In this document: positions 27,821 to 36,307 of the stretch, piece after piece
How positions within the stretch are numbered: position 1 is the first letter of the stretch
Layout: every line of letters starts with the position of its first letter
Source of the DNA: Bacillota bacterium
GTDB taxonomy: Bacteria; Bacillota; Negativicutes; Sporomusales; Sporomusaceae
Length of the DNA stretch: 64,000 nt
Reading direction: 5' to 3'
Assembly: GCA_023443285.1 (NCBI GenBank)
Contig: JAEZVB010000111.1
Span: 1 to 64,000, forward strand
Made by a program: the position numbers and the translations under genes
Notes under the pieces: generated by a model
The model's input: only the letters and a program-made list of their open reading frames with translations
What the model was told of the DNA's origin: nothing
The model's database searches: none

Positions 27821-29320
27821 ATGGATATTGAAGTTGTTTCTGGATCAATAACGGAAATACTTTGCGATACAATAATACTTAACTTATTTGAAGGGGAAAT
27901 GCTGTTAAGTGGGGCAACCGGTGCAGTTGACAAAACATTAAATTCTCACTTAAGTGGAATAATTCAGGATATGCCAGGTTGTGGCAAGTATGGGGAAACG
28001 ACAGTTGTCCATACCTTTGCGGCTATTGGTGCTAAACGTATTATTCTTCTTGGATTAGGTAAAGAAAGTGAAATTACGGTAGACAAAGTACGGGCATTGA
28101 TGGCTGTGGCCATGCGGACTGCTAGGAAAGTGCATTCCAAAACGATAGCAACTATGATTCATCATGCTACTGACAAATTAGAACCTTGTCTTTCTGCACA
28201 AGCTGTTGTTGAAGGTGCAGTAATGGGATTATATCAGTTCAATTATTATAAAACAGGCAAGAGTGACAATTGTAATATTGAAAAGATGGTAATTATTGAA
28301 AATGATTCAGCAAGGGCAGAAGCAATTAAAAAAAGAATACATGAGGGCAAAATAATTGCGGAGAGCGTAAACCTGGCTCGTGATTTGGTTAACCATCCTG
28401 CACAATATATGACTCCAACGAAAATGGCCTGCCATGCTAGTGAAATAGCAGGGAAATATGGTTTAGAACTCACTATACTTGAAAAAGAAGATATGCAACA
28501 AAAAGGTATGGGGGCATTATTGGCTGTAGCGTTAGGTAGTGTTGAGCCGCCCAAATTAATTGTCTTAAAATATCAAGGGGATCCGGCAAGTCCGGAAACA
28601 ATAGCCCTTGTTGGCAAAGCGATTACCTTTGATAGTGGTGGGATATCAATAAAACCTAGTCAAAAAATGGACGAAATGAAAGGTGATATGGCTGGTGGCG
28701 CTGCCGTATTAGGAGCCATGATGGCTTTGGGGCAATTAAAACCCAGTGTAAACATAATAGCTGTTGTGCCATGTACGGAAAATATGCCATCAGGTACTGC
28801 CTTCCGGCCGGGCGATATTTTGACTTCGCTTAGTGGAAAGACAATAGAAGTTTTGAGTACTGATGCGGAAGGCCGGTTAATTTTAGCTGATGCAGTGACT
28901 TATGCTAAGCAATTGGGAGCAACCAAAATAATTGACATAGCAACCTTAACCGGAGCCTGTGTTATTGGCCTTGGCGCAGTTTATTCCGGCGTTCTGACTA
29001 ATAATCAGGAGTGGTGTCAGTCTGTCATTACTGCCGCTCAGCAGATTGGGGAAAAAATGTGGGAACTGCCTAATGATGACGAATATCTTGCGCAAATAAA
29101 AAGTTCCATTGCTGATCTTAAAAATACTGGTGGAAGGCCTGCAGGTACTATTACAGCTGGATTGTTTATTGGGCAGTTTGTTGATAAAACTCCCTGGGTA
29201 CACATTGATATTGCCGGGACATCTGATGCGGAAAAGGATAAAGGATATAATATTAAGGGCGGTACAGGAGTCGGCGTTCGAACTTTAATTCAACTGATGA
29301 ATACTATGGGCAAACCATGA
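27821..29320 (+). CDS. pepA: Leucyl aminopeptidase (M17)
   Basis: 499 residues from ATG 27821, preceded by GGAGAG; an in-frame TTG at 27806 is less likely. M17 cytosolic aminopeptidase, a hexameric two-metal enzyme removing N-terminal residues from peptides. The signature STDAEGR and the metal/bicarbonate-site region KAITFDSGGISIKP are intact, as is KGDMAGGAAV. The stop overlaps the start of the PHP gene (ATGA). Confidence 0.93.
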   Translation: MDIEVVSGSITEILCDTIILNLFEGEMLLSGATGAVDKTLNSHLSGIIQDMPGCGKYGETTVVHTFAAIGAKRIILLGLGKESEITVDKVRALMAVAMRTARKVHSKTIATMIHHATDKLEPCLSAQAVVEGAVMGLYQFNYYKTGKSDNCNIEKMVIIENDSARAEAIKKRIHEGKIIAESVNLARDLVNHPAQYMTPTKMACHASEIAGKYGLELTILEKEDMQQKGMGALLAVALGSVEPPKLIVLKYQGDPASPETIALVGKAITFDSGGISIKPSQKMDEMKGDMAGGAAVLGAMMALGQLKPSVNIIAVVPCTENMPSGTAFRPGDILTSLSGKTIEVLSTDAEGRLILADAVTYAKQLGATKIIDIATLTGACVIGLGAVYSGVLTNNQEWCQSVITAAQQIGEKMWELPNDDEYLAQIKSSIADLKNTGGRPAGTITAGLFIGQFVDKTPWVHIDIAGTSDAEKDKGYNIKGGTGVGVRTLIQLMNTMGKP

Positions 29321-30138
29321 TTGTAGATCTTCATATTCATACAACTGCTTCTGATGGCCGGCTATCTCCATTGGAAGTTGTTCATCAGGCTGAACTGGCT
29401 GGTTTGAGTCATATTGCTATTACTGACCATGATACGGTTGCTGCCTACGCAGACTTAAAAGCAGCAGGATATTTAAATAACATAACATCAAAGCTATCTA
29501 TTATTTCAGGGATAGAATTTAGCACCGATCTACCCCAATATGAAGTACATATTTTAGGGTATTGTATCGATATTGATAATGCTAAACTTAAGGATCAACT
29601 AGAAATTATTCGTGCAGATCGGTTAAAGCGGTCACAAGTGATTATAGATAAGCTTAATAAATTAGGCTATTCAATCGATTATAATAGAGTAGCAGATATT
29701 GCTGGTCAAACCCACTCAGTGGGGAGACCACATATTGCTAAAGTGCTTGTTGAAAACGGCTATTTTGAAACAATAGCAGAAGCATTCGAACAAGTCTTGT
29801 CCAAAAATTCCCCTGCATATGTTCCCCACTATAAACTAACCCCTGAACAGGTCATTAGACTTATTGAACAAGCTGACGGTAGTGCAGTATTGGCTCACCC
29901 TGGCCTTATTGGTAATGATGATTTGGTAATTGATTTGATTAAAGTAGGTATACATGGGTTAGAGGTATATCATCCAGAACATGATCAGGCAGCGTCTGAA
30001 AAATACTTAGCTATTGCCAATAAATATAATTTAAAAATATCTGGTGGTTCTGATTTTCATGCTATTCCTGCAAGATATCCTGAAAAATTGGGTATTTTTA
30101 CTGTTTCAGCCACCCTCGTAGATTTTTTGTCAATGTAA
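29317..30138 (+). CDS. PHP-domain phosphoesterase
   Basis: 273 residues with the four PHP metal-binding motifs: DLHIHTTASDG at 3-13, ITDHDT near 36, a HPG (AHPGL) motif in the middle, and a late GSDFHA. This is the YciV/RNase AM group, which includes 3',5'-nucleoside bisphosphate phosphatases and 5'-3' exoribonucleases; which activity applies is not visible. It overlaps pepA by four bases and is followed by a terminator. Confidence 0.9.
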   Translation: MIVDLHIHTTASDGRLSPLEVVHQAELAGLSHIAITDHDTVAAYADLKAAGYLNNITSKLSIISGIEFSTDLPQYEVHILGYCIDIDNAKLKDQLEIIRADRLKRSQVIIDKLNKLGYSIDYNRVADIAGQTHSVGRPHIAKVLVENGYFETIAEAFEQVLSKNSPAYVPHYKLTPEQVIRLIEQADGSAVLAHPGLIGNDDLVIDLIKVGIHGLEVYHPEHDQAASEKYLAIANKYNLKISGGSDFHAIPARYPEKLGIFTVSATLVDFLSM

Positions 30139-30148
30139 TATTTTACTT

Positions 30149-30176
30149 GACAACACCTGAAAAGGTGTTATTTTTA
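30149..30176 (+). terminator. Terminator after PHP gene
   Basis: AACACCT-GAAA-AGGTGTT, followed by ATTTTT. Confidence 0.82.
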
Positions 30177-30213
30177 TGCTATACCCTACTTAAATTTTAT
30201 CAGGAGGCTGCCT

Positions 30214-31041
30214 ATGGACACCATCGCGCTGGTTGGTCCAAGTGGAACGGGCAAAAGCCATCGGGCGTTAATCGTAGCACATGAATATAATGTTGACACA
30301 ATCATAGACGATGGGTTGCTAATTAAGGACAGTAAAATTATTGCGGGTTATTCGGCCAAAAAGGAGCCTAGCAAAATTAGAGCTGTTAAACGTGCCATAT
30401 TTATGGAACCTGACCATGCTAATGAAGTTAAAGAAGCTATCGCTAGAGTAATACCTGAACGTATTTTAATTCTCGGCACATCTAAAAATATGGTGGAAAA
30501 GATTGTTGATGTATTAGAACTGCCGCCTATTAGTAAAATAATTCGTATTGAAGAGATTGCTACAAAGGGAGAAATTGCTAAGGCGCGTGAAAGTAGGTTA
30601 AAAGAGGGAAAGCATATTATTCCTGTGCCGACTATTGAACTGAAACCACATTTTTCGGGTTATCTGATTGACTCGCTAGATATATTTTTAAAAAAACCTC
30701 GTTCAAAACAACGGCGAAAATTGGGCGAGAAATCAATTGTTCGACCAACCTTTAGTTACTATGGAAAATTGCTTATTTCAGATGCAGCGATAGCCGCTAT
30801 TGTTGATTATGTTGCTACAGGTGATGGTATTATTACTAAGACAGGGCAAATTAATATAAAAAATTCACATGATAAGGAAAAGGGAATTTCAATTTCGCTT
30901 GATGTAATCATAAAATATGGGCAGCCTATTTGGCAGGTAGTAAAGGAAGCGCAATTTCGGATAAAACAAATGGTTGAGTATATGACAGGTATGATGGTTA
31001 GAGAAGTAAATATTGCTGTTAAGCGGTTAAGTATTGAATAA
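30214..31041 (+). CDS. P-loop ATPase fused to an Asp23/Gls24-like domain
   Basis: 275 residues. The N-terminus has Walker A GPSGTGKS (8-15). A stretch of P-loop fold follows with GTSKNMVEKIVD, then a basic linker KKPRSKQRRK (about 160-170). The C-terminal 100 residues (ISDAAIAAIVDYVA ... INIKNSHDKEKGISISLDVIIKYG) look like an Asp23/Gls24 (DUF322) domain, the small fold of envelope-stress proteins. It forms a unit with the DUF3870 gene 24 bp downstream. The combined role is unknown. Confidence 0.7.
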   Translation: MDTIALVGPSGTGKSHRALIVAHEYNVDTIIDDGLLIKDSKIIAGYSAKKEPSKIRAVKRAIFMEPDHANEVKEAIARVIPERILILGTSKNMVEKIVDVLELPPISKIIRIEEIATKGEIAKARESRLKEGKHIIPVPTIELKPHFSGYLIDSLDIFLKKPRSKQRRKLGEKSIVRPTFSYYGKLLISDAAIAAIVDYVATGDGIITKTGQINIKNSHDKEKGISISLDVIIKYGQPIWQVVKEAQFRIKQMVEYMTGMMVREVNIAVKRLSIE

Positions 31042-31065
31042 TATATATAGTAGAGGCGGGATTTT

Positions 31066-31407
31066 GTGGAAAATCAAAGTAAACGTATTTTATTTTCAGG
31101 CTATGCTAAGCTGCCCACAGGAATTACTGCAAGTGAGATTTATAAAGTAATTGGTGTAGTTATTAGTATTGACGAAGACACGGCAATAATCATGGATGCT
31201 GACTGTACTCTAGCTACAGCTGTGGCTCGTGAACACGTTGCATCTATTTTAAAAGGAAAATCAATCAATAACCCTGATCAATTAGTTAGAATTGTTGATA
31301 AGACATACCAGGGAAGTGCCAAAAAAGCTATTATTACAGCTATCCGAATAATTTACGATAAATATCGCAGTTATAAAGAGGGGTTGGCACCCAGTGCTAT
31401 TGATTGA
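31066..31407 (+). CDS. DUF3870 domain-containing protein
   Basis: 113 residues, start GTG 31066. The pattern ILFSGYAKLPTGITA, then VIGVVISIDEDTAIIMDADCTLAT, matches the DUF3870 family of uncharacterised clostridial proteins. No catalytic motif is evident. It follows the P-loop/Asp23 gene closely and almost abuts the first TauE/SafE half-gene, suggesting one operon from 30214 to 32143. Confidence 0.8.
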   Translation: MENQSKRILFSGYAKLPTGITASEIYKVIGVVISIDEDTAIIMDADCTLATAVAREHVASILKGKSINNPDQLVRIVDKTYQGSAKKAIITAIRIIYDKYRSYKEGLAPSAID

Positions 31408-31421
31408 TAGGGGTTTTCGAT

Positions 31422-31778
31422 ATGTCTAAACGGCTTGAGTTTTTGGGGTTCGGATTTATAGTTGGTATTCTTAGCGGGTTACTTGGCGTAGGAGGCGGTA
31501 TTTTTCTAGTTCCGATTATGGTAACTTATTTCAAGATTACCCAACATAGTGCCCAAGCCACATCAATGGCAATAGTTATTCCCACCGCATTAATTAGCAG
31601 TGTTATTTATGGATTTCATGGAAATACGGATATAAATTTGGCTATAAATTTAACTGTAGGTAGTATTTTGGGTGCTAGTATAGGCGCAAGGATTATGAAG
31701 AGGATTCCAGCCATCCACTTAAAGCAGATGTTTGCCATTTTGTTGATCTTTGTGGGTGTAAGGATGGTGCTAGCTTGA
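31422..31778 (+). CDS. TauE/SafE family permease, half-length protein 1
   Basis: 119 residues from ATG 31422, with three or four membrane helices. It begins with the TauE/SafE signature GFIVGILSGLLGVGGGIFLVP. Members of this family export sulfite, sulfoacetate or other sulfonates/organic anions and are normally about 250 residues with this motif twice. Here the protein stops after one repeat and the next gene, overlapping by four bases or separated by two, encodes the second. The stop is clean and neither half looks decayed. Confidence 0.8.
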   Translation: MSKRLEFLGFGFIVGILSGLLGVGGGIFLVPIMVTYFKITQHSAQATSMAIVIPTALISSVIYGFHGNTDINLAINLTVGSILGASIGARIMKRIPAIHLKQMFAILLIFVGVRMVLA

Positions 31779-31780
31779 CT

Positions 31781-32143
31781 ATGATATTTATAGTTTTTGC
31801 CATGGGATTAGGTGTTGGTTTATTAAGTGGCCTTTTGGGTATTGGCGGCGGGGTAGTAATCGTACCTATGCTGGTTTTCCTATTAGGTATAGCTCAACAC
31901 ACAGCTCAAGGAATATCTATGTTAGTTATAATACCGACCTCAATCGTAAGTGTTTGGATTTTTTATAAAGAGAAGCTTATTAATTACCAGGCGGCGGCTT
32001 ATATGGCTGGAGGAGCTGTTGTTGGCGCTTTAATCAGTGCAAACTATGTGCAGGCTGTGCCGGCAAATGAGCTTAAACAGATTTTTGGTATTTTTGTAAT
32101 CTTTTCCGGTGTTAGAATGTTATGGGGAACACGAAAAAAATAA
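31781..32143 (+). CDS. TauE/SafE family permease, half-length protein 2
   Basis: About 120 residues from ATG 31781 (an in-frame TTG at 31775 overlaps the previous stop). It repeats the same fold: MGLGVGLLSGLLGIGGGVVIVP near the start and ELKQIFGIFVIFSGVRML at the end, parallel to HLKQMFAILLIFVGVRMV of its neighbour. The two gene products most likely pair as a heterodimer in the membrane. The substrate is unknown. Confidence 0.8.
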   Translation: MIFIVFAMGLGVGLLSGLLGIGGGVVIVPMLVFLLGIAQHTAQGISMLVIIPTSIVSVWIFYKEKLINYQAAAYMAGGAVVGALISANYVQAVPANELKQIFGIFVIFSGVRMLWGTRKK

Positions 32144-32169
32144 AATAAGGCTACTAGTCCTGTAAAGAG

Positions 32170-32206
32170 AAATCCCGGGTCATTTTAGATGCCTGGGATT
32201 TCTTAA
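32170..32206 (+). terminator. Terminator after TauE/SafE genes
   Basis: AAATCCCGGG pairs with CCTGGGATTT, allowing one G-T pair, followed by a moderate T-rich tail. Confidence 0.75.
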
Positions 32207-32266
32207 TTGTGCGATAGCACTAACCGTCAGAGGAAGGCATTTGAGTTAAATCTGAATCGTGAGAAT

Positions 32267-32295
32267 TTGTGTAAGCTCTGAATTTACGCTATAAT
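32267..32295 (+). promoter_or_regulatory. Sigma-A promoter for miaB-mutSL
   Basis: TTGTGT (32267-32272) and TATAAT (32290-32295), 17 bp spacer, about 40 bp before the miaB ATG. Confidence 0.7.
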
Positions 32296-32335
32296 AATTG
32301 ACATATATAACTTTGCTATTGGAGCTGATACATAG

Positions 32336-33676
32336 ATGGATTTGGACCAGCAAGCAAACGGTCAGAAACTTTTTCATACAATTACTTTTGGGTGCCAGAT
32401 GAACCTTAATGATTCAGAGAGATTAGCAGGTCAGCTTCGGACAATTGGTTATGAAGCTACCGAAAATATTGAACAAGCTTGCGTAATTTTGATAAATACG
32501 TGTTGCGTTAGAGAAAGTGCTGAAAAGAAAATTTATGGCAAGATTGGTGAAATGAAGCGGTTAAAGCTGATTAATCCCAATATAATTATTGGTGTTGTGG
32601 GCTGTATGGCGCAAAAAGATAAAGACAAAATTTTAAAGAAGTACCCTCATATTGATCTGGTAATGGGAACCCATAATACTCACCAGCTTGTGGAACTTAT
32701 AAAAAAGATAGAGACAAGCAGAGAACAGGTTTTGGCTGTTTGGGATCAAGCGGAACGCTTGGCGCCTGACGTTCCAACTGTTCGCAAGAGTAATATATCA
32801 GCATGGGTTCCAATCATGTACGGGTGTAATAATTTTTGCACATATTGTATTGTCCCCTATGTAAGAGGCCGCGAACGAAGCCGCTCGCTGGAAAGTATAC
32901 TAGCAGAAATTCGCCAGCTAGGAGAAACTGGTTTTAAGGAAATAACGCTGCTTGGTCAAAACGTCAATTCTTATGGAAAAGATTTGGAAACAAAAATGGA
33001 TTTTGCTGACTTGATGCAAGCAGTCGATCAGATTGATTCCATAGCCCGGGTTCGTTATATGACATCACATCCGCGCGATATGAATAGAAAACTGATTGAC
33101 ATTATCAAAAACAGTAAAAGAATTTGCGAACACTTTCATCTCCCTGTTCAAGCAGGGAATAATACTATACTGGAACGCATGAATCGCGGCTATACTACCG
33201 AGTATTATCAGCAACTTATCGCCGATATTCGCAAAGCTATTCCTGGCGCTAGTATAACAACAGACTTAATTATTGGTTTTCCAGGAGAAACAGAAGAGCA
33301 ATTCATGGAAACTCTCGAGTTTATCAAAAGTGTCCGTTATGATGCTGCCTATACTTTTTTATACTCACAGCGTTCAGGGACGCCAGCGGCTCAATATGAA
33401 GGCCAACTGCCGCTGCAAGCGAAAAAGGAACGTCTTAATCAGCTAATGGCTGTACAAAATGAAATAAGCCTTGAAATAAATAAAGGGCTAGAAGGTACTA
33501 TTGCTGAAGTGCTGGTTGAGGGAACAAGTAAAAATGATGAACTGAAATTAATGGGACGAACTCGTACCAATAAGATTGTGATCTGGGAAAAAACAGGGAC
33601 TGAAACGAGCGGTGACTTAGTAAATGTACAAATTGAAAAAGCCCAAACATGGGTTTTAAAGGGGCGCTTGCTCTAA
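32336..33676 (+). CDS. miaB: tRNA-2-methylthio-N6-dimethylallyladenosine synthase
   Basis: 446 residues. The N-terminal domain carries TFGCQMNLNDSE, the radical-SAM cluster is CNNFCTYC, and a TRAM domain ends the protein. MiaB adds the methylthio group to i6A37 of tRNAs reading codons that begin with U. The enzyme making i6A, MiaA, is encoded in the same operon at 38943. Confidence 0.95.
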   Translation: MDLDQQANGQKLFHTITFGCQMNLNDSERLAGQLRTIGYEATENIEQACVILINTCCVRESAEKKIYGKIGEMKRLKLINPNIIIGVVGCMAQKDKDKILKKYPHIDLVMGTHNTHQLVELIKKIETSREQVLAVWDQAERLAPDVPTVRKSNISAWVPIMYGCNNFCTYCIVPYVRGRERSRSLESILAEIRQLGETGFKEITLLGQNVNSYGKDLETKMDFADLMQAVDQIDSIARVRYMTSHPRDMNRKLIDIIKNSKRICEHFHLPVQAGNNTILERMNRGYTTEYYQQLIADIRKAIPGASITTDLIIGFPGETEEQFMETLEFIKSVRYDAAYTFLYSQRSGTPAAQYEGQLPLQAKKERLNQLMAVQNEISLEINKGLEGTIAEVLVEGTSKNDELKLMGRTRTNKIVIWEKTGTETSGDLVNVQIEKAQTWVLKGRLL

Positions 33677-33697
33677 ATACAGAGGAGATTTTTTAGC

Positions 33698-36307
33698 ATG
33701 GCAACAAATTATACTCCGATGCTCGAGCAGTATCGGGAGGTAAAGAGTAAACTTAGCGATGAAATATTGTTTTTTCGTTTAGGCGATTTTTATGAAATGT
33801 TTTTTGAGGATGCCGAGGTAGCTGCACGTGAGTTAGAGATTACACTAACCTCACGTGAGGGAGGCAATAATAAAAGAGTTCCAATGTGCGGGGTGCCTTA
33901 CCATGCTGCCGACAATTATATTGCCAAATTGATTAACAAAGGGTATAAAGTTGCTATTTGTGAACAGGTGGAAGATCCTAAACAGGCTAAAGGCATTGTT
34001 CGCAGAGAAGTTGTCAAGATAATAACGCCAGGAACGATCCTGTCTGAGTCTTGGCTGCCTGATAAGGCCAATAATTATTTGGCACTGTTATATGAGGAAG
34101 ATGATGAATTATGCTTGGCGGCAACAGATATATCAACAGGTGAATGCCTGTGGGCTATATTTTTAGGCAGTTCACGAATAAATACCGTTTGCGATCAACT
34201 ATACCGCCTGCTTCCTGCCGAATTAGTAGTGGTAGGGAAATTAGGTGATATTACCGCAATAAGCAGTTTTTTATCGCAAAGAGTTTCTGCTTGTGCTGTG
34301 ACTACATTATCAAATGTTGACCTTGCTTTAGCCGCAACATTGCCGCAAAAGCATTTTGCCAAAGAAGAGCTGCCGATAAACTCTGTGGCGCAAACTACTG
34401 TAAGCTATTTGTTATATTACTTGCACTACAATTTGAAAAGCTCACTTTCCCACATCAATAAGCTAACAAGAATCGATACACAGGATTACTTAGTGCTGGA
34501 TGCCTCGACCTTGCGTAATCTTGAGATTACCCGTAATATGCGCGATGGTGGGCGCAAAGACACACTGTTGGCAGTTTTGGATTTTACAAAAACTGCTATG
34601 GGAGGACGGCTGCTAAAAAAGTGGTTAGAGTTTCCATTACTAAGCCCTATTGCTATTGCGAAACGTCAAGATGCTATTAAAGAATTACTGGATAAACGGG
34701 TAGCGCGAGAACAGATAAAAGAACTTCTTAGTAATATTTATGATTTTGAACGTATTCTAACCCGAATTGAGGTAGGCAGTGCTAATGCGCGTGATGTAAC
34801 AGCACTTAAAACATCATTGGCTGTATTGCCAGAGCTAAAAATTAAACTACAAGAGTGCCAGTCTCCATTTCTGGCAGACATTGCTGCGTCCACTAGAACT
34901 CATGTCGACGTAACGAACATGATTGACACTGCTATTGCCGATAACCCACCATTTAGCATCCGTGAAGGCGGTATTATCAGAACTGGCTATGATTTAGAAC
35001 TTGATGAACTTAGGAGTATAGCTCGTGACAGTAAACAATGGATTCAGGATATGGAACTGCGTGAACGCGAAACTACCGGCATTAAGTCACTTAAAGTAGG
35101 CTATAACAAAGTTTTCGGTTATTATATTGAGATAACACATGCCAATACTGGTGCTGTACCGCCAAATTATGTTCGAAAACAAACGCTTGTCAATGCAGAA
35201 CGGTATATTACCCCTGAGCTAAAGGATTTTGAAACCAAAGTACTTGGTGCTCAAGAGAAAATTATTAATATTGAGTATCAACTATTTTCTGTCATTAGAG
35301 ACTATATAAAAGAGCGAATCTGTGAAATTCAACAGACTGCTCTTCAAATTGCGCAGTTGGATGTCATAATTTCTTTAAGTGAAGCTGCGACTCGCAATAA
35401 TTATATCTGTCCTATTCTTAATCAAGCGCGGGATATTAATATTAAAGACGGGCGGCATCCAGTAGTTGAACGCCTTTTATCAGGTGAAATGTTTGTCCCA
35501 AATGACACCGAATTAAATCATCGGGAAAGCGAAATATTAATTATTACCGGACCTAATATGGCAGGTAAGTCTACTTACATGCGTCAGGTGGCACTTTTGA
35601 CTATTATGGCACAGATCGGTAGCTTTATTCCTGCAAGAGAAGCCTCGATTTGCCCAGTCGATAGGATTTTTACCAGAGTAGGTGCTAGCGATGATCTGGC
35701 TACCGGACAGAGCACTTTTATGGTTGAAATGACGGAGACTGCTCAAATTGTGAAATATGCGACAGCCAATAGTCTAATCATTTTAGATGAAATTGGTCGT
35801 GGTACAAGTACTTTTGACGGTATGAGTATTGCCCGGGCGGTTGTTGAATATATCCGGGATAAGGTAAAAGCTAAAACGTTATTTGCTACTCATTATCATG
35901 AGCTAACAGAATTAGCCGATAATAGTAAAGTAATAAAAAATTACTCGGTAGCTGTAAAAGAGCGGGGTAATGATATTGTATTTTTACGTCGCATAATACC
36001 AGGTGGTGCGGATAAGAGTTATGGTATTCATGTTGCTCAGCTTGCCGGATTACCTAAGCGAATAATAGAACGGGCTCAACAAACATTACATGAACTAGAA
36101 CAATGTAAGCCGGTTACGATAGCGGCTACGCAACTTGCTAACAAAAAAAGTTGTGAACAGGCTGCTGTTACAACAGTTTCTTTGTTTAATTCATGCATTG
36201 CGGACGAATTACTTGCTATTGATATTATGACACTTACCCCATTGGAAGCTCTTAATACCCTATACCGCTTGCAAAATCAAGCCAGAGAGGAAAACGGAAG
36301 CTTATGA
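33698..36307 (+). CDS. mutS: DNA mismatch repair protein MutS
   Basis: 869 residues, full length. The mismatch-binding motif is DFYEMFFEDA near the N-terminus, and the ATPase has Walker A GPNMAGKST with LDEIGRGTSTFDG. It recognises base mismatches and recruits MutL. It overlaps mutL by four bases (ATGA). Confidence 0.96.
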   Translation: MATNYTPMLEQYREVKSKLSDEILFFRLGDFYEMFFEDAEVAARELEITLTSREGGNNKRVPMCGVPYHAADNYIAKLINKGYKVAICEQVEDPKQAKGIVRREVVKIITPGTILSESWLPDKANNYLALLYEEDDELCLAATDISTGECLWAIFLGSSRINTVCDQLYRLLPAELVVVGKLGDITAISSFLSQRVSACAVTTLSNVDLALAATLPQKHFAKEELPINSVAQTTVSYLLYYLHYNLKSSLSHINKLTRIDTQDYLVLDASTLRNLEITRNMRDGGRKDTLLAVLDFTKTAMGGRLLKKWLEFPLLSPIAIAKRQDAIKELLDKRVAREQIKELLSNIYDFERILTRIEVGSANARDVTALKTSLAVLPELKIKLQECQSPFLADIAASTRTHVDVTNMIDTAIADNPPFSIREGGIIRTGYDLELDELRSIARDSKQWIQDMELRERETTGIKSLKVGYNKVFGYYIEITHANTGAVPPNYVRKQTLVNAERYITPELKDFETKVLGAQEKIINIEYQLFSVIRDYIKERICEIQQTALQIAQLDVIISLSEAATRNNYICPILNQARDINIKDGRHPVVERLLSGEMFVPNDTELNHRESEILIITGPNMAGKSTYMRQVALLTIMAQIGSFIPAREASICPVDRIFTRVGASDDLATGQSTFMVEMTETAQIVKYATANSLIILDEIGRGTSTFDGMSIARAVVEYIRDKVKAKTLFATHYHELTELADNSKVIKNYSVAVKERGNDIVFLRRIIPGGADKSYGIHVAQLAGLPKRIIERAQQTLHELEQCKPVTIAATQLANKKSCEQAAVTTVSLFNSCIADELLAIDIMTLTPLEALNTLYRLQNQAREENGSL

